The notes below the pieces were generated by a model that was not told the origin of the DNA, made no database searches, and saw only the letters and a program-made list of their open reading frames with translations. Shown piece by piece: positions 34,459 to 43,878 of a DNA stretch of 64,000 nucleotides (the stretch's first letter is position 1; each line of letters opens with the position of its first letter). The position numbers were made by a program, and so were the translations under genes. Source of the DNA: JAWKXU01 sp964468045 (GTDB lineage: Bacteria; Pseudomonadota; Alphaproteobacteria; Sphingomonadales; Sphingomonadaceae); the NCBI GenBank assembly GCA_964468045.1, contig CAYXTO010000005.1, forward strand, positions 1-64,000, given 5' to 3'.

Positions 34459-35107
34459 TGGCTACCTCCAAGGCTGGCATGTCGTCGCCATCCAGTCGGC
34501 GCTCATCGGCGCGATGATCGTCGGCGCCTTCATCCTCGCCGGGTCGGCAAAGGCCGAGACCTCCAGTATCGGGCGCACCTGGTCGATCGCGGAACCCGAC
34601 GCGATGGCCGAGATCGAGGCCGCGGTCGCACGCCAGCCGGCGAGCATGGCGCCGCAGTTCGGACCGCGCTCGGGATGGAGCGCGCTCAAGGGCGCCTTGC
34701 TCGGCACAGCCGAGAAGAGCCGCGTCCGCAGCGTCGTTCCCTTCTATACGCTCGACCAGGAGATCCGCCTGCCAGATGGCAAGATTCTCTATCCCAAGGG
34801 CTTCACCTTCAATCCGCTGACCTATGTGGCGCTGCCCGCGCGGCTGATCATCGTTCATCCTCGCGATCTTGGCTGGGCGCTGAAGACCGCCGCGCTCACC
34901 GACTGGATCCTGCTGGCCGGTGGCGGCGGCGCCGAGGATGACGCGCTGTCGCTCGGCGAGAAGCATGGCCGCCCCCTCTTCATCCTCGAAGAGCGGGTGA
35001 AGGAGCGGCTTGGCCTCACCGTCGCGCCGGTCATCGTCCGCCAGAGCGGGCCACGCCTCGAACTCACCGAAGTCCATCTCGATCGCAAGGGAGGCCGCAT
35101 CCAATGA
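34448..35107 (+). CDS. traW: Conjugation pilus assembly protein TraW
   Basis: 219 residues from GTG 34448, with a hydrophobic N-terminal segment (signal or anchor, ~18-36). The TraW domain follows (YTLDQEIRLPDGKILYPKGFTFNPLTYV). In F, TraW is periplasmic and works with TraU and TrbC in pilus assembly. Overlaps the preceding gene by 11 bases and traU by 4. Confidence 0.88.
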   Translation: MDDNGYLQGWHVVAIQSALIGAMIVGAFILAGSAKAETSSIGRTWSIAEPDAMAEIEAAVARQPASMAPQFGPRSGWSALKGALLGTAEKSRVRSVVPFYTLDQEIRLPDGKILYPKGFTFNPLTYVALPARLIIVHPRDLGWALKTAALTDWILLAGGGGAEDDALSLGEKHGRPLFILEERVKERLGLTVAPVIVRQSGPRLELTEVHLDRKGGRIQ

Positions 35108-36120
35108 CTTGGCTGTCATCCACCCTGCGGGCGGGCGCTGCCGCCATCGCGCTCGCGCTGCTGGCGCCCGCGACGCCAGCCCATGCGTCCAAATGCCCGG
35201 CGGGCACGGTGTTCAATCCGATCACCAAGGTGCGCTGGAACTGCATCTTCCCGATCACCATCGGCGGCGTGCGCGTCGGCAGCTTCGACAAGCTCGACAA
35301 GGCGCTCGACGCGCAGTCCGCGTCCAAACCCTTATGCGCCTGCCGCAAGGGCGCGACCTTCTGGTTCGGGGTGAAGGTCAGCTTCTGGTCGCCCAATCGC
35401 ATGGTCGATGTCGTGACCGAGCCGGGCTGCATGATGGCGCTCGGCGTCGATCTGCTGCCGACCGGCGGCAAGCTCCAGGGCAGCCAGTCCAGCATTTCCG
35501 ACGGGACCAACACGACCAAGCTGTTCGCGCAGGCGCATTACTACATCTCGCCGGTCTGGAAGATGCTCGACATGTTCACGGACCTCCCCTGCATCGAGGA
35601 TGAGGGCTTCGACGTCGCCATGATCACCGAGGTGCTGCCGACCTGGCAGTCGGGAACCTTGGGCGCGATCATCCAGCCCGAAGGCATCTTGTTCGGCAAT
35701 CCGGCGGCGGGCCTTGCCTGCATGGCCGACAGCGCCGCGGCGGCTGCCGGCAAGGTCATCGATCCGCTGTTCTGGTGCATGGGATCGTGGGGAAGCACAT
35801 ACCCCATCGCCGGCGACATCCATATGGGCGACCGGGTCGAGGCCTGGGCCGGGCTTGCCGCGCGCACCACCTTCATGATGGGGCGCCTCGGCGCGCTCAC
35901 CATCCATAGCGAGGACGGCTGTTCGCTGAAAGCGCAGCCGATCTGGACCAAGAGCCGCTACAAGCTCCAGATCATGGAGCCCGTGAAGGGCGGCAAGTGC
36001 GTCAACATCGGACGCCCCGGCGCGCTCTGGACCTCCGGCAAACATGCGTCGGGTAACGACAACGCCCAGTTCATGCTCTTCGAAAAAGCGATCTGCTGCG
36101 CCGGGGTCTCCACCCCATGA
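35104..36120 (+). CDS. traU: Conjugation protein TraU
   Basis: 338 residues (F TraU 330), with a signal peptide ending AHAS and about 14 cysteines. The typical opening is KCPAGTVFNPITKVRWNC, with GRPGALWTSGKHA near the end. TraU is a periplasmic factor needed for DNA transfer and pilus dynamics, and its many disulfides explain the isomerase genes in the operon. The stop overlaps the start of the next gene (ATGA). Confidence 0.93.
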   Translation: MTWLSSTLRAGAAAIALALLAPATPAHASKCPAGTVFNPITKVRWNCIFPITIGGVRVGSFDKLDKALDAQSASKPLCACRKGATFWFGVKVSFWSPNRMVDVVTEPGCMMALGVDLLPTGGKLQGSQSSISDGTNTTKLFAQAHYYISPVWKMLDMFTDLPCIEDEGFDVAMITEVLPTWQSGTLGAIIQPEGILFGNPAAGLACMADSAAAAAGKVIDPLFWCMGSWGSTYPIAGDIHMGDRVEAWAGLAARTTFMMGRLGALTIHSEDGCSLKAQPIWTKSRYKLQIMEPVKGGKCVNIGRPGALWTSGKHASGNDNAQFMLFEKAICCAGVSTP

Positions 36121-36467
36121 GCCGATCGCTTCCCCCAAGCTGCGCGCGCAGCCCTTCCACCAGCCGGTCCGCCCGCCATGGGCCGTCTGCGAAGGCGGCC
36201 GCGCGCGTAGCCGGAGCGGCGGTGGTAGCCCCCTGCGCCGCCGCTCCACCCTCGATCAGCACGGCCGCCAGTCTCCTGTTGGGCAGTCTCCCCCAGGCCG
36301 GACCGGCGGGCTCCCCTCTCACCGCCGCCCCGGTCGCGGCCGTGCTGACCATTTTCGAGGGCCAGGCCGTCTTTCGCATACTCTCGCCCGGATCGCCCTC
36401 GTTCCGGGCGGGAGACCTGCTGCGCTTCGCCTATGGCTCGCGCACATCGAACGAGCGTGCGCGATGA
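36117..36467 (+). CDS. Unknown protein coupled between traU and traN
   Basis: 116 residues. The first ~65 are low-complexity (Ser/Ala/Arg/Pro) and include a hydrophobic Ala-rich segment (~25-45) that could be a leader or anchor. The end (~75-108: VAAVLTIFEGQAVFRILSPGSP) is more protein-like. It shares an ATGA with traU at its start and with the next gene at its stop, strong evidence for a coupled operon gene. No family recognised, and codon choice in the first half is unusual for the region. Confidence 0.5.
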   Translation: MSRSLPPSCARSPSTSRSARHGPSAKAAARVAGAAVVAPCAAAPPSISTAASLLLGSLPQAGPAGSPLTAAPVAAVLTIFEGQAVFRILSPGSPSFRAGDLLRFAYGSRTSNERAR

Positions 36468-38410
36468 GACAGCGCGCATTCGCCTTGCTCATCACCGCCG
36501 TGGCGCTGCCGATAACCGCGCAGGCGCAGACGGTCGAGGAACGCGCCCGCGCCGCGGCCGAAGCCGCGCGAGAGAAGAGCGCCGACAGCGAGGCTATCCA
36601 GCAGAATTATCTGACGCCGGGCCTCGCCGGACAATCCATCTCGACCGTGGACGGCACGAAGAGCTTCACCCCGAACCTTGCCTGCCAGACCACGTCCACC
36701 CTGCTGGAAATCCTCGCGCAGCCGGGATCGACGGGCGACATCGCCAGCTTACGCATCTCGCGCGACAAGGATCTCGACGGCACTGTCGACCAGACGATGA
36801 CCCTGCCGATGCCGGTCTCGGGCATCTGCGCCAATGGCGTGATCTCCTGCCAGCCCGGCACCTGGAATGCGTGCCGCAGCTACAAATGGGATGTCGCGCC
36901 CGAGGGCGACCTCAAGCTGACCGAGGTCGATCTGACCGCGCTCGCCGGTTGCTACTGCGTCAACAACAGCTGCGGCAGCAACCTCGTCTGGGGCAACATG
37001 GCCGGGGCGCTGAAGGACATCGGCGGCGGTGTCGTCGGCGCGCTCACCAGCGCCGATCCGCGCATCGGCGTCGCGCAGGCGAGCATCGACGGTCCTGTCA
37101 TCCGCTATATCGGCGCGCAGTCGACGGCCTGCGCCGCCAGTCCGTCGCTCGCGCAGACCGTTTATCGCGCTAACCCCGCGCAGATCCAGGGCGATGCCGC
37201 CTCGCTCGCATCGGGCAACAGCGTCTTCCAGGCGCTCAAGGGCTCGCCGGCGGGCATGGGCAAGGCCGAACAGATCCGTGCCTGCACGATCCGGCGCGAG
37301 GTGAAGCTGGAAGCCGTGAAGGCGGACGATATTATCGCCCGCACGTCCGGCGGCTATGCGACCTATGCCACTACGCCCGACACGCGCTCGTTTCTCATGG
37401 GGTCGCCATCCGACGACAGCCTGAGCGGCGGAAGCTGCCGCATCCATGATTTCCGGATGACGCTGACCGTCGGCGATCCCGATCGCCTCGTCTCGGCGAA
37501 GCTCTCGCAATATCTGTTCGACGACTGGATCCAGGTGCGGGTCGACGGCGCGCTCGTTGCAGCCGATCCGGGGAACTGGACCGGCACCGGCCTCCCGCCG
37601 GGCAAATGCGAGCGCAAGAAGACTTGGTATGGCTATCCCAACCTCGACCTCAAACCCTATCTGACCAAGGGCGCCCATGAAATCTGGGTCCGGGTCGCGG
37701 TCGGCGGCGAAGGCGAAGTGTCCGCGCGCATCGACGCCACGCTCGATCTCTCCTGCAAACCGACCGAGCAACTCGTCGACCTGTGCGCTGGCTATGCCGC
37801 CGACGCCAACTGCCAGCTCCACGACGAGACCGTCGACGGCGTCCAGACCTTCCGCAACGGGGTCGGCACAGGCCTGACGCCGCTGCCGCAGACCCGCCTG
37901 TTCGAAAGCGGGGCCTGCTCGCTCAGTCTCGTTCGCCCCTGGTTCGACCGGGACCGCCGCTATCGCTGCACGATCGACACCGGCGTCCTGCCGCAGCCTG
38001 ATCGGAGCCGCGGCGCCTATATCATCGACCATTCGACCGAGACGCTGCTGGCCGACCGCGTCAAGACCAAGGATGGCGGCTACACCAGCTCGTCGCGCGC
38101 GTTCGCGCTGCCCGATCGCGGTTCGGTCGCGGCCTGCGAGCCGATCTGCAAGACCCGTGCTCCCAAGGCCAACACCGGCGTCGCGCCGGACGGCGTAGTG
38201 GGGTCGCGGCAGAACACACCGTCAGGCTGGGACACTTTCTACCACGCTTGCAAGACGACAAGCGCCGGCGCCGCGTCCTGCCCGGTCGGCGATGGCGAGG
38301 AGCTGGTCTCGGATTGCGGCTGTCTCGACGATTTTCCCGAAGCGATCGTGATGATGCAGACCGTGCGGCTTGGCGGCGCCGACATGATCTGCACCTCGGA
38401 GTCCCGCTGA
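36464..38410 (+). CDS. TraN N-terminal-like mating-pair stabilisation protein
   Basis: 648 residues with a signal peptide (cleaved near AQAQ) and more than 25 cysteines. Blocks such as CYCVNNSCGSNL, SCRIHDFRMTLTVGD and WIQVRVDGALVAAD match the TraN architecture of F/SXT-type systems. It lacks the usual TraN C-terminal block, which is encoded by the next gene. TraN is the outer-membrane adhesin that stabilises donor-recipient contacts. The stop overlaps the next start by one base. Confidence 0.8.
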   Translation: MRQRAFALLITAVALPITAQAQTVEERARAAAEAAREKSADSEAIQQNYLTPGLAGQSISTVDGTKSFTPNLACQTTSTLLEILAQPGSTGDIASLRISRDKDLDGTVDQTMTLPMPVSGICANGVISCQPGTWNACRSYKWDVAPEGDLKLTEVDLTALAGCYCVNNSCGSNLVWGNMAGALKDIGGGVVGALTSADPRIGVAQASIDGPVIRYIGAQSTACAASPSLAQTVYRANPAQIQGDAASLASGNSVFQALKGSPAGMGKAEQIRACTIRREVKLEAVKADDIIARTSGGYATYATTPDTRSFLMGSPSDDSLSGGSCRIHDFRMTLTVGDPDRLVSAKLSQYLFDDWIQVRVDGALVAADPGNWTGTGLPPGKCERKKTWYGYPNLDLKPYLTKGAHEIWVRVAVGGEGEVSARIDATLDLSCKPTEQLVDLCAGYAADANCQLHDETVDGVQTFRNGVGTGLTPLPQTRLFESGACSLSLVRPWFDRDRRYRCTIDTGVLPQPDRSRGAYIIDHSTETLLADRVKTKDGGYTSSSRAFALPDRGSVAACEPICKTRAPKANTGVAPDGVVGSRQNTPSGWDTFYHACKTTSAGAASCPVGDGEELVSDCGCLDDFPEAIVMMQTVRLGGADMICTSESR

Positions 38411-39504
38411 TGCGCCGAGCCATTCTCTCCCTGATAGCCGGATTGCTCGCAGCCATCAGCGCGGTGATGCCGGCATCGCCCGCCTTCTCGCAGGCAACGC
38501 AGATTTGCGCCGCAGATCTCAACGGCAACGGCGATGCTGACGATCCCGGCGAGACCGCTGCCTGCGAGATCACTCCGCTCGGCCAGCATCAATGCCCCCT
38601 GCAGAAGGTCTCGTGCGTCCAGCAACAGGACGGCGCCTATAGCTGCCCGCTCGGAGACCAGTTCGCCTGCCTGCCGCAGGATGGCGGCCCGGCCTGCTCG
38701 CCCAACCAGTGCGCGGACCTTGCGGTGACCCCGATCGAGGATGAACCGGTCCCCGACGATCCCGGCGTGCCCGCCGATGGCGCGGTCGATGCCGATGGCG
38801 CGTGCCTTGGCAATATCGAGATCTTCTCCGGCCGCGCCGCGCGCTGTCGCCCGGCGGGGCTGCGCACCACCTTCTCCAATTGCTGCAAGGACAAGGGCAA
38901 GATCGTCAAGGACGGCATGGGCGGGTCGCTCTCGTCGATCGGCACCAAGGTCGCCGTCGCCAAGGGCGTGTTCACCGGCATGAAGGCGGCCTATGGCGCG
39001 TTCAAGGTGGGCGCGACCGCGGGCCAGGCCGCGAGCGCCGGCGCCAACGCCATCGTCGTCGGCATCGATCCCACCTCGATCGCGATCAGCCTCGCCATCA
39101 ACTTCATGATCGATTTCCTGCTCTCGGGCTGTGACAGCCAAGATATGGAAGTGGGCATGCTGCGCGGCTCGGGCATGTGCCACGAGGTCGGCAGCTACTG
39201 CTCGTCGAAGATTCTGGGCATCTGTATCCAGAAGGCACGCGGCCACTGCTGCTTCAACACAAAGCTCGGCCGCATCCTCCAGGAACAGGGCCGCCCGCAG
39301 CTCAAGAGCTTCAACGGGCTCGGCTGGGGCACGCCCAAGCAGCCTTATTGCCGCGGATTCACGCCGGAAGAGTTCCAGGCGCTGGATTTCAGCAAAATGG
39401 ACCTCTCCGAATATTATTCCGAGATCGAAGCCCGCGCCCAGGCCGACATCCAGATCGACATGAAGGACAAGATCGATGCCTATATGCAGGTCATCGGGAA
39501 GTAA
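38410..39504 (+). CDS. TraN C-terminal-like cysteine-rich protein
   Basis: 364 residues with its own signal peptide (cleaved near AFSQA) and ~25 cysteines. Residues ~250-364 (ARGHCCFNTKLGRILQEQGR, then YCRGFTPEEFQALDF and DLSEYYSEIEARAQ) match the conserved C-terminal part of TraN. The first half has Cys pairs and a central hydrophobic segment (~205-238). The gene starts within the stop of the preceding TraN-like gene. Together they appear to replace one large TraN. Confidence 0.8.
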   Translation: MRRAILSLIAGLLAAISAVMPASPAFSQATQICAADLNGNGDADDPGETAACEITPLGQHQCPLQKVSCVQQQDGAYSCPLGDQFACLPQDGGPACSPNQCADLAVTPIEDEPVPDDPGVPADGAVDADGACLGNIEIFSGRAARCRPAGLRTTFSNCCKDKGKIVKDGMGGSLSSIGTKVAVAKGVFTGMKAAYGAFKVGATAGQAASAGANAIVVGIDPTSIAISLAINFMIDFLLSGCDSQDMEVGMLRGSGMCHEVGSYCSSKILGICIQKARGHCCFNTKLGRILQEQGRPQLKSFNGLGWGTPKQPYCRGFTPEEFQALDFSKMDLSEYYSEIEARAQADIQIDMKDKIDAYMQVIGK

Positions 39505-39505
39505 C

Positions 39506-40372
39506 GTGCGCGCGCCGCTCGCCTTTCCCTCGCTCGCCCTGGCCGCGCTGATGCTCGCCACATTACCGGCATCGGCGCAGGAGTCCCCATCTTCGCCGGG
39601 CGCCCGTGACGCGGCTTCCGCGCAAGGCGAAGACGCGATGGCGCGGATGCGCGATGCGACCGCGGCACGCCAGAAACAGGCCGACGCGAAGGGACCGACC
39701 GTGCTCCCGACACCTTCGGAACCCATGCGCCGCCGTGCCTTCGAAGGGCTGCGCGGTCGCCCCTCCGACGCCGAGATAGAGAAGCGTGCCCGCGCCGCGC
39801 TCGGCCAGGGTAAGGAAGCCATGGCGGCCGAGCGCGAGGCGATGGCGCGGCGGCTCAGCCAGGCGCTGGGGCTTGAAACCCCGGATATGGATGCGGTCGC
39901 CGGCGTCGTCGCGCCGCCCTCCGCCAAAGCCTGGGTGCCGGTGCTGTTCGTCTCCTCGTCGATGCCGGTGACGACGCTGCGCACCTATGCGGCGCAGCTC
40001 GAGAAGGCGCGCGGCATCCTCGCTTTCCGCGGCATGCCGGGCGGTCTGACGAAGGTGGAACCGATGGCGAAGCTGTCGGCCGAAATCCTGCGGCTCGATC
40101 CCGGCTGCGAAGGTCCGGCCTGCGCCATGCGCGACGTGCAGCTCATCGTCGATCCGCTGATCTTCCGGCAGCACGGCGTCGCGCGCGTTCCCGCCCTGGC
40201 AATGGTGCCCGGCGATCCAGCGCTGCCCTATTGCGAGCGGGAGGATGACAGCCCGCGCGCCGCGCACGTTATCTATGGTGACGCCGCGCTGTCCGGTTTG
40301 CTCGAAGAATATGCCCGCCTCGGCGGCAAGGAGGAGGTGCGCGATGCTCAGGCTCGCTTACAGGGCCGCTAG
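39506..40372 (+). CDS. trbC: Conjugation pilus assembly protein TrbC (F-type)
   Basis: 288 residues from GTG 39506, with a signal peptide ending ASAQ. An N-terminal helical region rich in A, R and E leads to a TrbC_Ftype domain (~135-260: VLFVSSSMPVTTLRTYAAQL, then DPLIFRQHGVARVPA). In F, TrbC is periplasmic and works with TraW in pilus assembly. Here it comes after the TraN genes instead of before them. Overlaps the peptidase gene. Confidence 0.87.
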   Translation: MRAPLAFPSLALAALMLATLPASAQESPSSPGARDAASAQGEDAMARMRDATAARQKQADAKGPTVLPTPSEPMRRRAFEGLRGRPSDAEIEKRARAALGQGKEAMAAEREAMARRLSQALGLETPDMDAVAGVVAPPSAKAWVPVLFVSSSMPVTTLRTYAAQLEKARGILAFRGMPGGLTKVEPMAKLSAEILRLDPGCEGPACAMRDVQLIVDPLIFRQHGVARVPALAMVPGDPALPYCEREDDSPRAAHVIYGDAALSGLLEEYARLGGKEEVRDAQARLQGR

Positions 40373-40940
40373 ATCCGGCTGGGCCGAACTTATCCAGTTG
40401 CCGCTGAAGGCTGCGGTCGCGCTCGGCAGCGCCGGCCTCGGTCAGCCGCCGCGTCCCGAACAGCTCTGGAAGGCCTATGGCATCGTCCTGCCGATCGGCC
40501 TCCTGACCTTCTGGACCTTGCCGCAGGTGACGATCGTGATGAGCCCATCGGTCGAGGCCTATCTGATCCGCAAAGCACCGGGCCCTATCGCGCGTGGCGA
40601 TCTCGTCTCGTTCACACTGTCGCATCCGCTCGCCGGCCCCCGGCCGGTTACGGTCACCAAATATGCGCTCTGCCTGCCAGGCGACCGCATCTCGATGATC
40701 GAGAAACCCTCGATGACGCCGGGCAAATGGGATGGCTGGTATTATTGCAACGAGCGCCTGCTGGGCGTGAGCAAGCCCTATGGCCACAATGGGCAGGCGC
40801 TCGAACACTGGCAGCCCGACAATGGCCGGATTCTCCCCGGCACCATCTTCGTCGGCTCCTCACATGTCAGCGGGTTCGACAGCCGCTATTATGGCCCGAT
40901 CGAGATCGATCGCCTGCGCCGGATGGAGAAGCTCCTGTGA
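40344..40940 (+). CDS. S26 signal-peptidase-like TrhF/TraF protein
   Basis: 198 residues, S26 family. A membrane segment (~45-62) precedes the catalytic Ser in VIVMSPSVEAYL-like context (~68) and a Lys in VTKYALCLPGD (~107), followed by GHNGQALEHWQP and GSSHVSGFDSRYYGPI. RP4 TraF and IncH TrhF process or cyclise pilins; F itself lacks this gene, so the system resembles the R27/SXT branch. Start 40344 has GGAGGAGG upstream. Overlaps the next gene by 4 bases. Confidence 0.85.
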   Translation: MLRLAYRAARSGWAELIQLPLKAAVALGSAGLGQPPRPEQLWKAYGIVLPIGLLTFWTLPQVTIVMSPSVEAYLIRKAPGPIARGDLVSFTLSHPLAGPRPVTVTKYALCLPGDRISMIEKPSMTPGKWDGWYYCNERLLGVSKPYGHNGQALEHWQPDNGRILPGTIFVGSSHVSGFDSRYYGPIEIDRLRRMEKLL

Positions 40941-41815
40941 AGCGGCTCGCGTTCAGCTTCGCGGCGATCGCCATGCTCGCTGCCCCGGCGGCAAACGCGC
41001 AGAACCGCGATGAGCGCCGAACAGGCTATTGGTGGTATCAGGCGCCGCCCAGGCCAACCGAAGAGTCCGACGATCCGGATGCGCTGGTCAAGCCGGCGAT
41101 CCCGCCGATGGCCGAACTGGCGACCTGGACGCCGCCGAAGATCCGCAAGCTGATCGAGCAGCAGCGTGACTATGCCGCGACCGTGCTGACGATCGATGCC
41201 GTCGCCGATTTCTGGCGGTTGCAGGATTTTGCGCGGAGGAAGGCGCGCGCCTTTGCCGGTGTTACCCAGATCGCGATGCTCCAGCATCCCGAACTCGATG
41301 CCAAGTCCGCGAACCCGATGGTCGGCGAAGCGCGCGACCAGCTCTCGGCACAAAAGGATCAGGTTCGCCGCCAATATCTGCGCGGCCGAGCGGGCGAATA
41401 TGCGCTGGTGATGTTCTCGCGCTCGACCTGCGGCTATTGCCGCGTGCAATGGCCGATCGTGCAGCGCTTCCAGGAGGAGATGGGCTGGCAGGTCACGTTG
41501 ATGGACATCGATCGCAGGCCGGAACTGGCGCAGCGCTTCGGGGTCGAGGTGACGCCGACCACGATGATCATCCGCCGCAACAGCCAGCAGCGCATGGTGA
41601 TCGCGAGCGGCGTCGAGGCCTATCCCAATCTCATCCAGATGGCCTATCAGGCGGTGCGGCTGCTCGCCGGCGACATCCGCCCCGAGCAGTTTATGACCGG
41701 TGCGGGCGAAGAGGATGGCTTCTTCGACGCGCTCGCCAATGGCCCGGTCTCCGCGACCGATCCACGCGTGCTCGGCGGCGATCTCGTCGGTGCCAGCCTG
41801 GAGCCACAGCGGTGA
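40937..41815 (+). CDS. traF: Conjugation protein TraF, thioredoxin fold
   Basis: 292 residues from GTG 40937, with a signal peptide (cleaved near ANAQ). An N-terminal TraF region (WWYQAPP..) is followed by a thioredoxin domain with CGYC at 165-168 and cis-Pro in VTPTTMII. F TraF lacks a working CxxC, whereas this protein keeps it, so it may be an active oxidoreductase. Periplasmic pilus-assembly role. Overlaps the next gene by 4 bases. Confidence 0.88.
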   Translation: MKRLAFSFAAIAMLAAPAANAQNRDERRTGYWWYQAPPRPTEESDDPDALVKPAIPPMAELATWTPPKIRKLIEQQRDYAATVLTIDAVADFWRLQDFARRKARAFAGVTQIAMLQHPELDAKSANPMVGEARDQLSAQKDQVRRQYLRGRAGEYALVMFSRSTCGYCRVQWPIVQRFQEEMGWQVTLMDIDRRPELAQRFGVEVTPTTMIIRRNSQQRMVIASGVEAYPNLIQMAYQAVRLLAGDIRPEQFMTGAGEEDGFFDALANGPVSATDPRVLGGDLVGASLEPQR

Positions 41816-42396
41816 AAGCGGCGCCTGTCTTTATCGTCATGGCGGGCATCGCGCTGACCGCGACGGCGTCGGCGCAGCCGGTGACGCGCGACCAGGCGAT
41901 GCGGGCGGCGATCCACCCGGTCGGGAGCGAGGCCGAGCTGCGCGAATGGCTCGGCCGCGTCCCTGTAACACGCGACTGGCCGCCCGATTTCGCCGAGACG
42001 ATGAAGGGCCATGCGCCCGCCTATCTGGTCGAGATGAGCACCGCGCCGGGCTGCATTCCCTGCGCCGATCTCTGGACCAAGCTCGGCGGTCTCGGCCGCC
42101 GCTATGGCTGGCAGGTTCGAACGATCACCGCGCAGGAGGCGATGCTGCGCTCGGGGCGTCTGGGGCTGCCCTGGGTCGGTCATCCCGTCGCCTGGGTGCG
42201 TCCGGTCTCCGATCCGAACCGCATCATTCCGGTCGCGATCGGCACCGACCATGCGCCCAATGTCGCGCGCAATCTCTATCTCGCCGCGAAGATGCTGACC
42301 GGGGTCAAACCCGCGGTCGGCGTGCGCGGCATGTCGAAGTTCACCGGGATCGTAGGCGCGCCTGCGCGTCCCCCATCCAACCGGCGAGGCAACTGA
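41812..42396 (+). CDS. Secreted thioredoxin-like protein (CIPC), TrbB-like
   Basis: 194 residues from GTG 41812, with a signal peptide ending ASAQ. A thioredoxin-like fold has CIPC at 81-84 and a later HPVAWVRP segment in place of a clear cis-Pro loop. It is the third thiol-redox protein in this operon. F encodes TrbB at a comparable place between TraF and TraH, so a TrbB-like isomerase role is likely but not proven. Confidence 0.7.
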   Translation: MKAAPVFIVMAGIALTATASAQPVTRDQAMRAAIHPVGSEAELREWLGRVPVTRDWPPDFAETMKGHAPAYLVEMSTAPGCIPCADLWTKLGGLGRRYGWQVRTITAQEAMLRSGRLGLPWVGHPVAWVRPVSDPNRIIPVAIGTDHAPNVARNLYLAAKMLTGVKPAVGVRGMSKFTGIVGAPARPPSNRRGN

Positions 42397-42442
42397 GCAT
42401 GGCGGGCCAGTTCTTCGCATTTCTTCATAAAGGAAGCCCGCC

Positions 42443-43864
42443 ATGGCGAAATTCTCCACGCGCCTGACCCTGCTCGCCAGCACCTTCGCCATTGCGGCCA
42501 CCGCTTCGCCCGCTTCCGCGCAAAGCTGGGCGGAAAGCTGGTTCGACAATGTAACCTACACCAGCCCCGGTTCCTTCGAGGACCAGACCCGCGGTTATGT
42601 CACCGCCGGTGGCATGTCGGGCCGGGTCGATGTCCATAACGACTATCTGATGAGCGTGACCTTGCCCAAGGTCCGCGCCGGCTGCGGCGGCATCGACATG
42701 TTCCTTGGCGGCATGAGCTTCCTCGACCCCGATTATCTGGTCCAGAAGCTCGAGAGCATCCTCCAAGCCGCGCCCGCCGTGGCGTTCCAGTATTTGCTGG
42801 AAACTCTCGACGAGAAGATGGGCAACATCATCTCGAAAATGGAAGCGGCGACCAACTTCCTGAACTCGATCCAGGTCAACGACTGCCGGCTCGCCAACCG
42901 CATGGTCCAGATCGCCAAGGGCGACGACAATATGTCGGGCATCATCGAGGAGATGACCGGTTACAAATCGGTGCGCGAAGGCTTCTCGAAAAGCTATCAG
43001 AACAGCCGCGAGAAGATCCAGGCGAACCAGGGCAACCCGACCGAGGATTTGCGCGACGCGCTGGAAAACTGCCCCGCCGAGGTCACGGAGATCTTCAAGA
43101 CCGGCTCGCTGCTCGCCCATGCCGCCGCGCGCGTCGGCGCGTCGGACTGGGCTGGCGTCATGCGCGCCCGGGTCGGCGACGTCTATATGCGCTGGGACCC
43201 GGCCGACAAGGTGCCGCTGTTCACCGCGATACCGGCTTGCGCGCGGCAGGATACCGAGAGCGTCGATGATTTCCTGACCGGCAAGGTCCAGAAGCGCGCG
43301 ATCGCGGTGCCGCCCACCGCCGCCGATTGCGCGGTCGACGGCACCGGCAAGGGCGCGCTGGTGCTGGCGCGCGCGCGAATGGACTCGATCGCGCTCAAGA
43401 TCCGCACGCGCTCCGCGCTTACGGATGAGGAGAAGCAGTTCGTCGCCAATGTACGAACCTTGCCAGTCTATCGCCTGCTCGAATGGGGCGTGCGCCAGGG
43501 TGTCGTCGACAGTGTCATCGGCGACACCGACGAACTCGTCGCGCTGACGCTCGCCTATCAGATGCTCAACGATCTCACGCGCAGCATCGATTTTGCCGTG
43601 TCCAATGCCGAGCGCGGCGTGACCGCCGCGGGCGCCGGCGATGCGGGCAACGCCAAGGCCTGCCAGACCCGCATCCTCGCCAAGGGGATCGAGCAGCTCA
43701 GCGGGCTGCGCGACGAGGTGCTGCGCCAGCGCGCGCAGATGCGCCAGTCCTACATGGCTGCGCTCAGTCAGGCGAACCTCTCGGCCAACTATGCCGGCGT
43801 GGTCCGCCAGCGCGACCGCGATGCGCGCGATGCCGCCGGCGCCGCCGCCAATCGCAACCGCTGA
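42443..43864 (+). CDS. traH: Conjugation protein TraH
   Basis: 473 residues (F TraH 458), with a signal peptide ending PASAQ. The TraH block GYVTAGGMSGRVDVHNDYLM is followed by GCGGIDMFLGGMSFLD, with coiled-coil segments near the C-terminus. Outer-membrane-associated periplasmic protein for pilus extension. AAAGGAAG precedes the start at about 9 bases. A 14-base gap separates it from traG. Confidence 0.93.
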   Translation: MAKFSTRLTLLASTFAIAATASPASAQSWAESWFDNVTYTSPGSFEDQTRGYVTAGGMSGRVDVHNDYLMSVTLPKVRAGCGGIDMFLGGMSFLDPDYLVQKLESILQAAPAVAFQYLLETLDEKMGNIISKMEAATNFLNSIQVNDCRLANRMVQIAKGDDNMSGIIEEMTGYKSVREGFSKSYQNSREKIQANQGNPTEDLRDALENCPAEVTEIFKTGSLLAHAAARVGASDWAGVMRARVGDVYMRWDPADKVPLFTAIPACARQDTESVDDFLTGKVQKRAIAVPPTAADCAVDGTGKGALVLARARMDSIALKIRTRSALTDEEKQFVANVRTLPVYRLLEWGVRQGVVDSVIGDTDELVALTLAYQMLNDLTRSIDFAVSNAERGVTAAGAGDAGNAKACQTRILAKGIEQLSGLRDEVLRQRAQMRQSYMAALSQANLSANYAGVVRQRDRDARDAAGAAANRNR

Positions 43865-43878
43865 CCGGAGCCGAGCCG

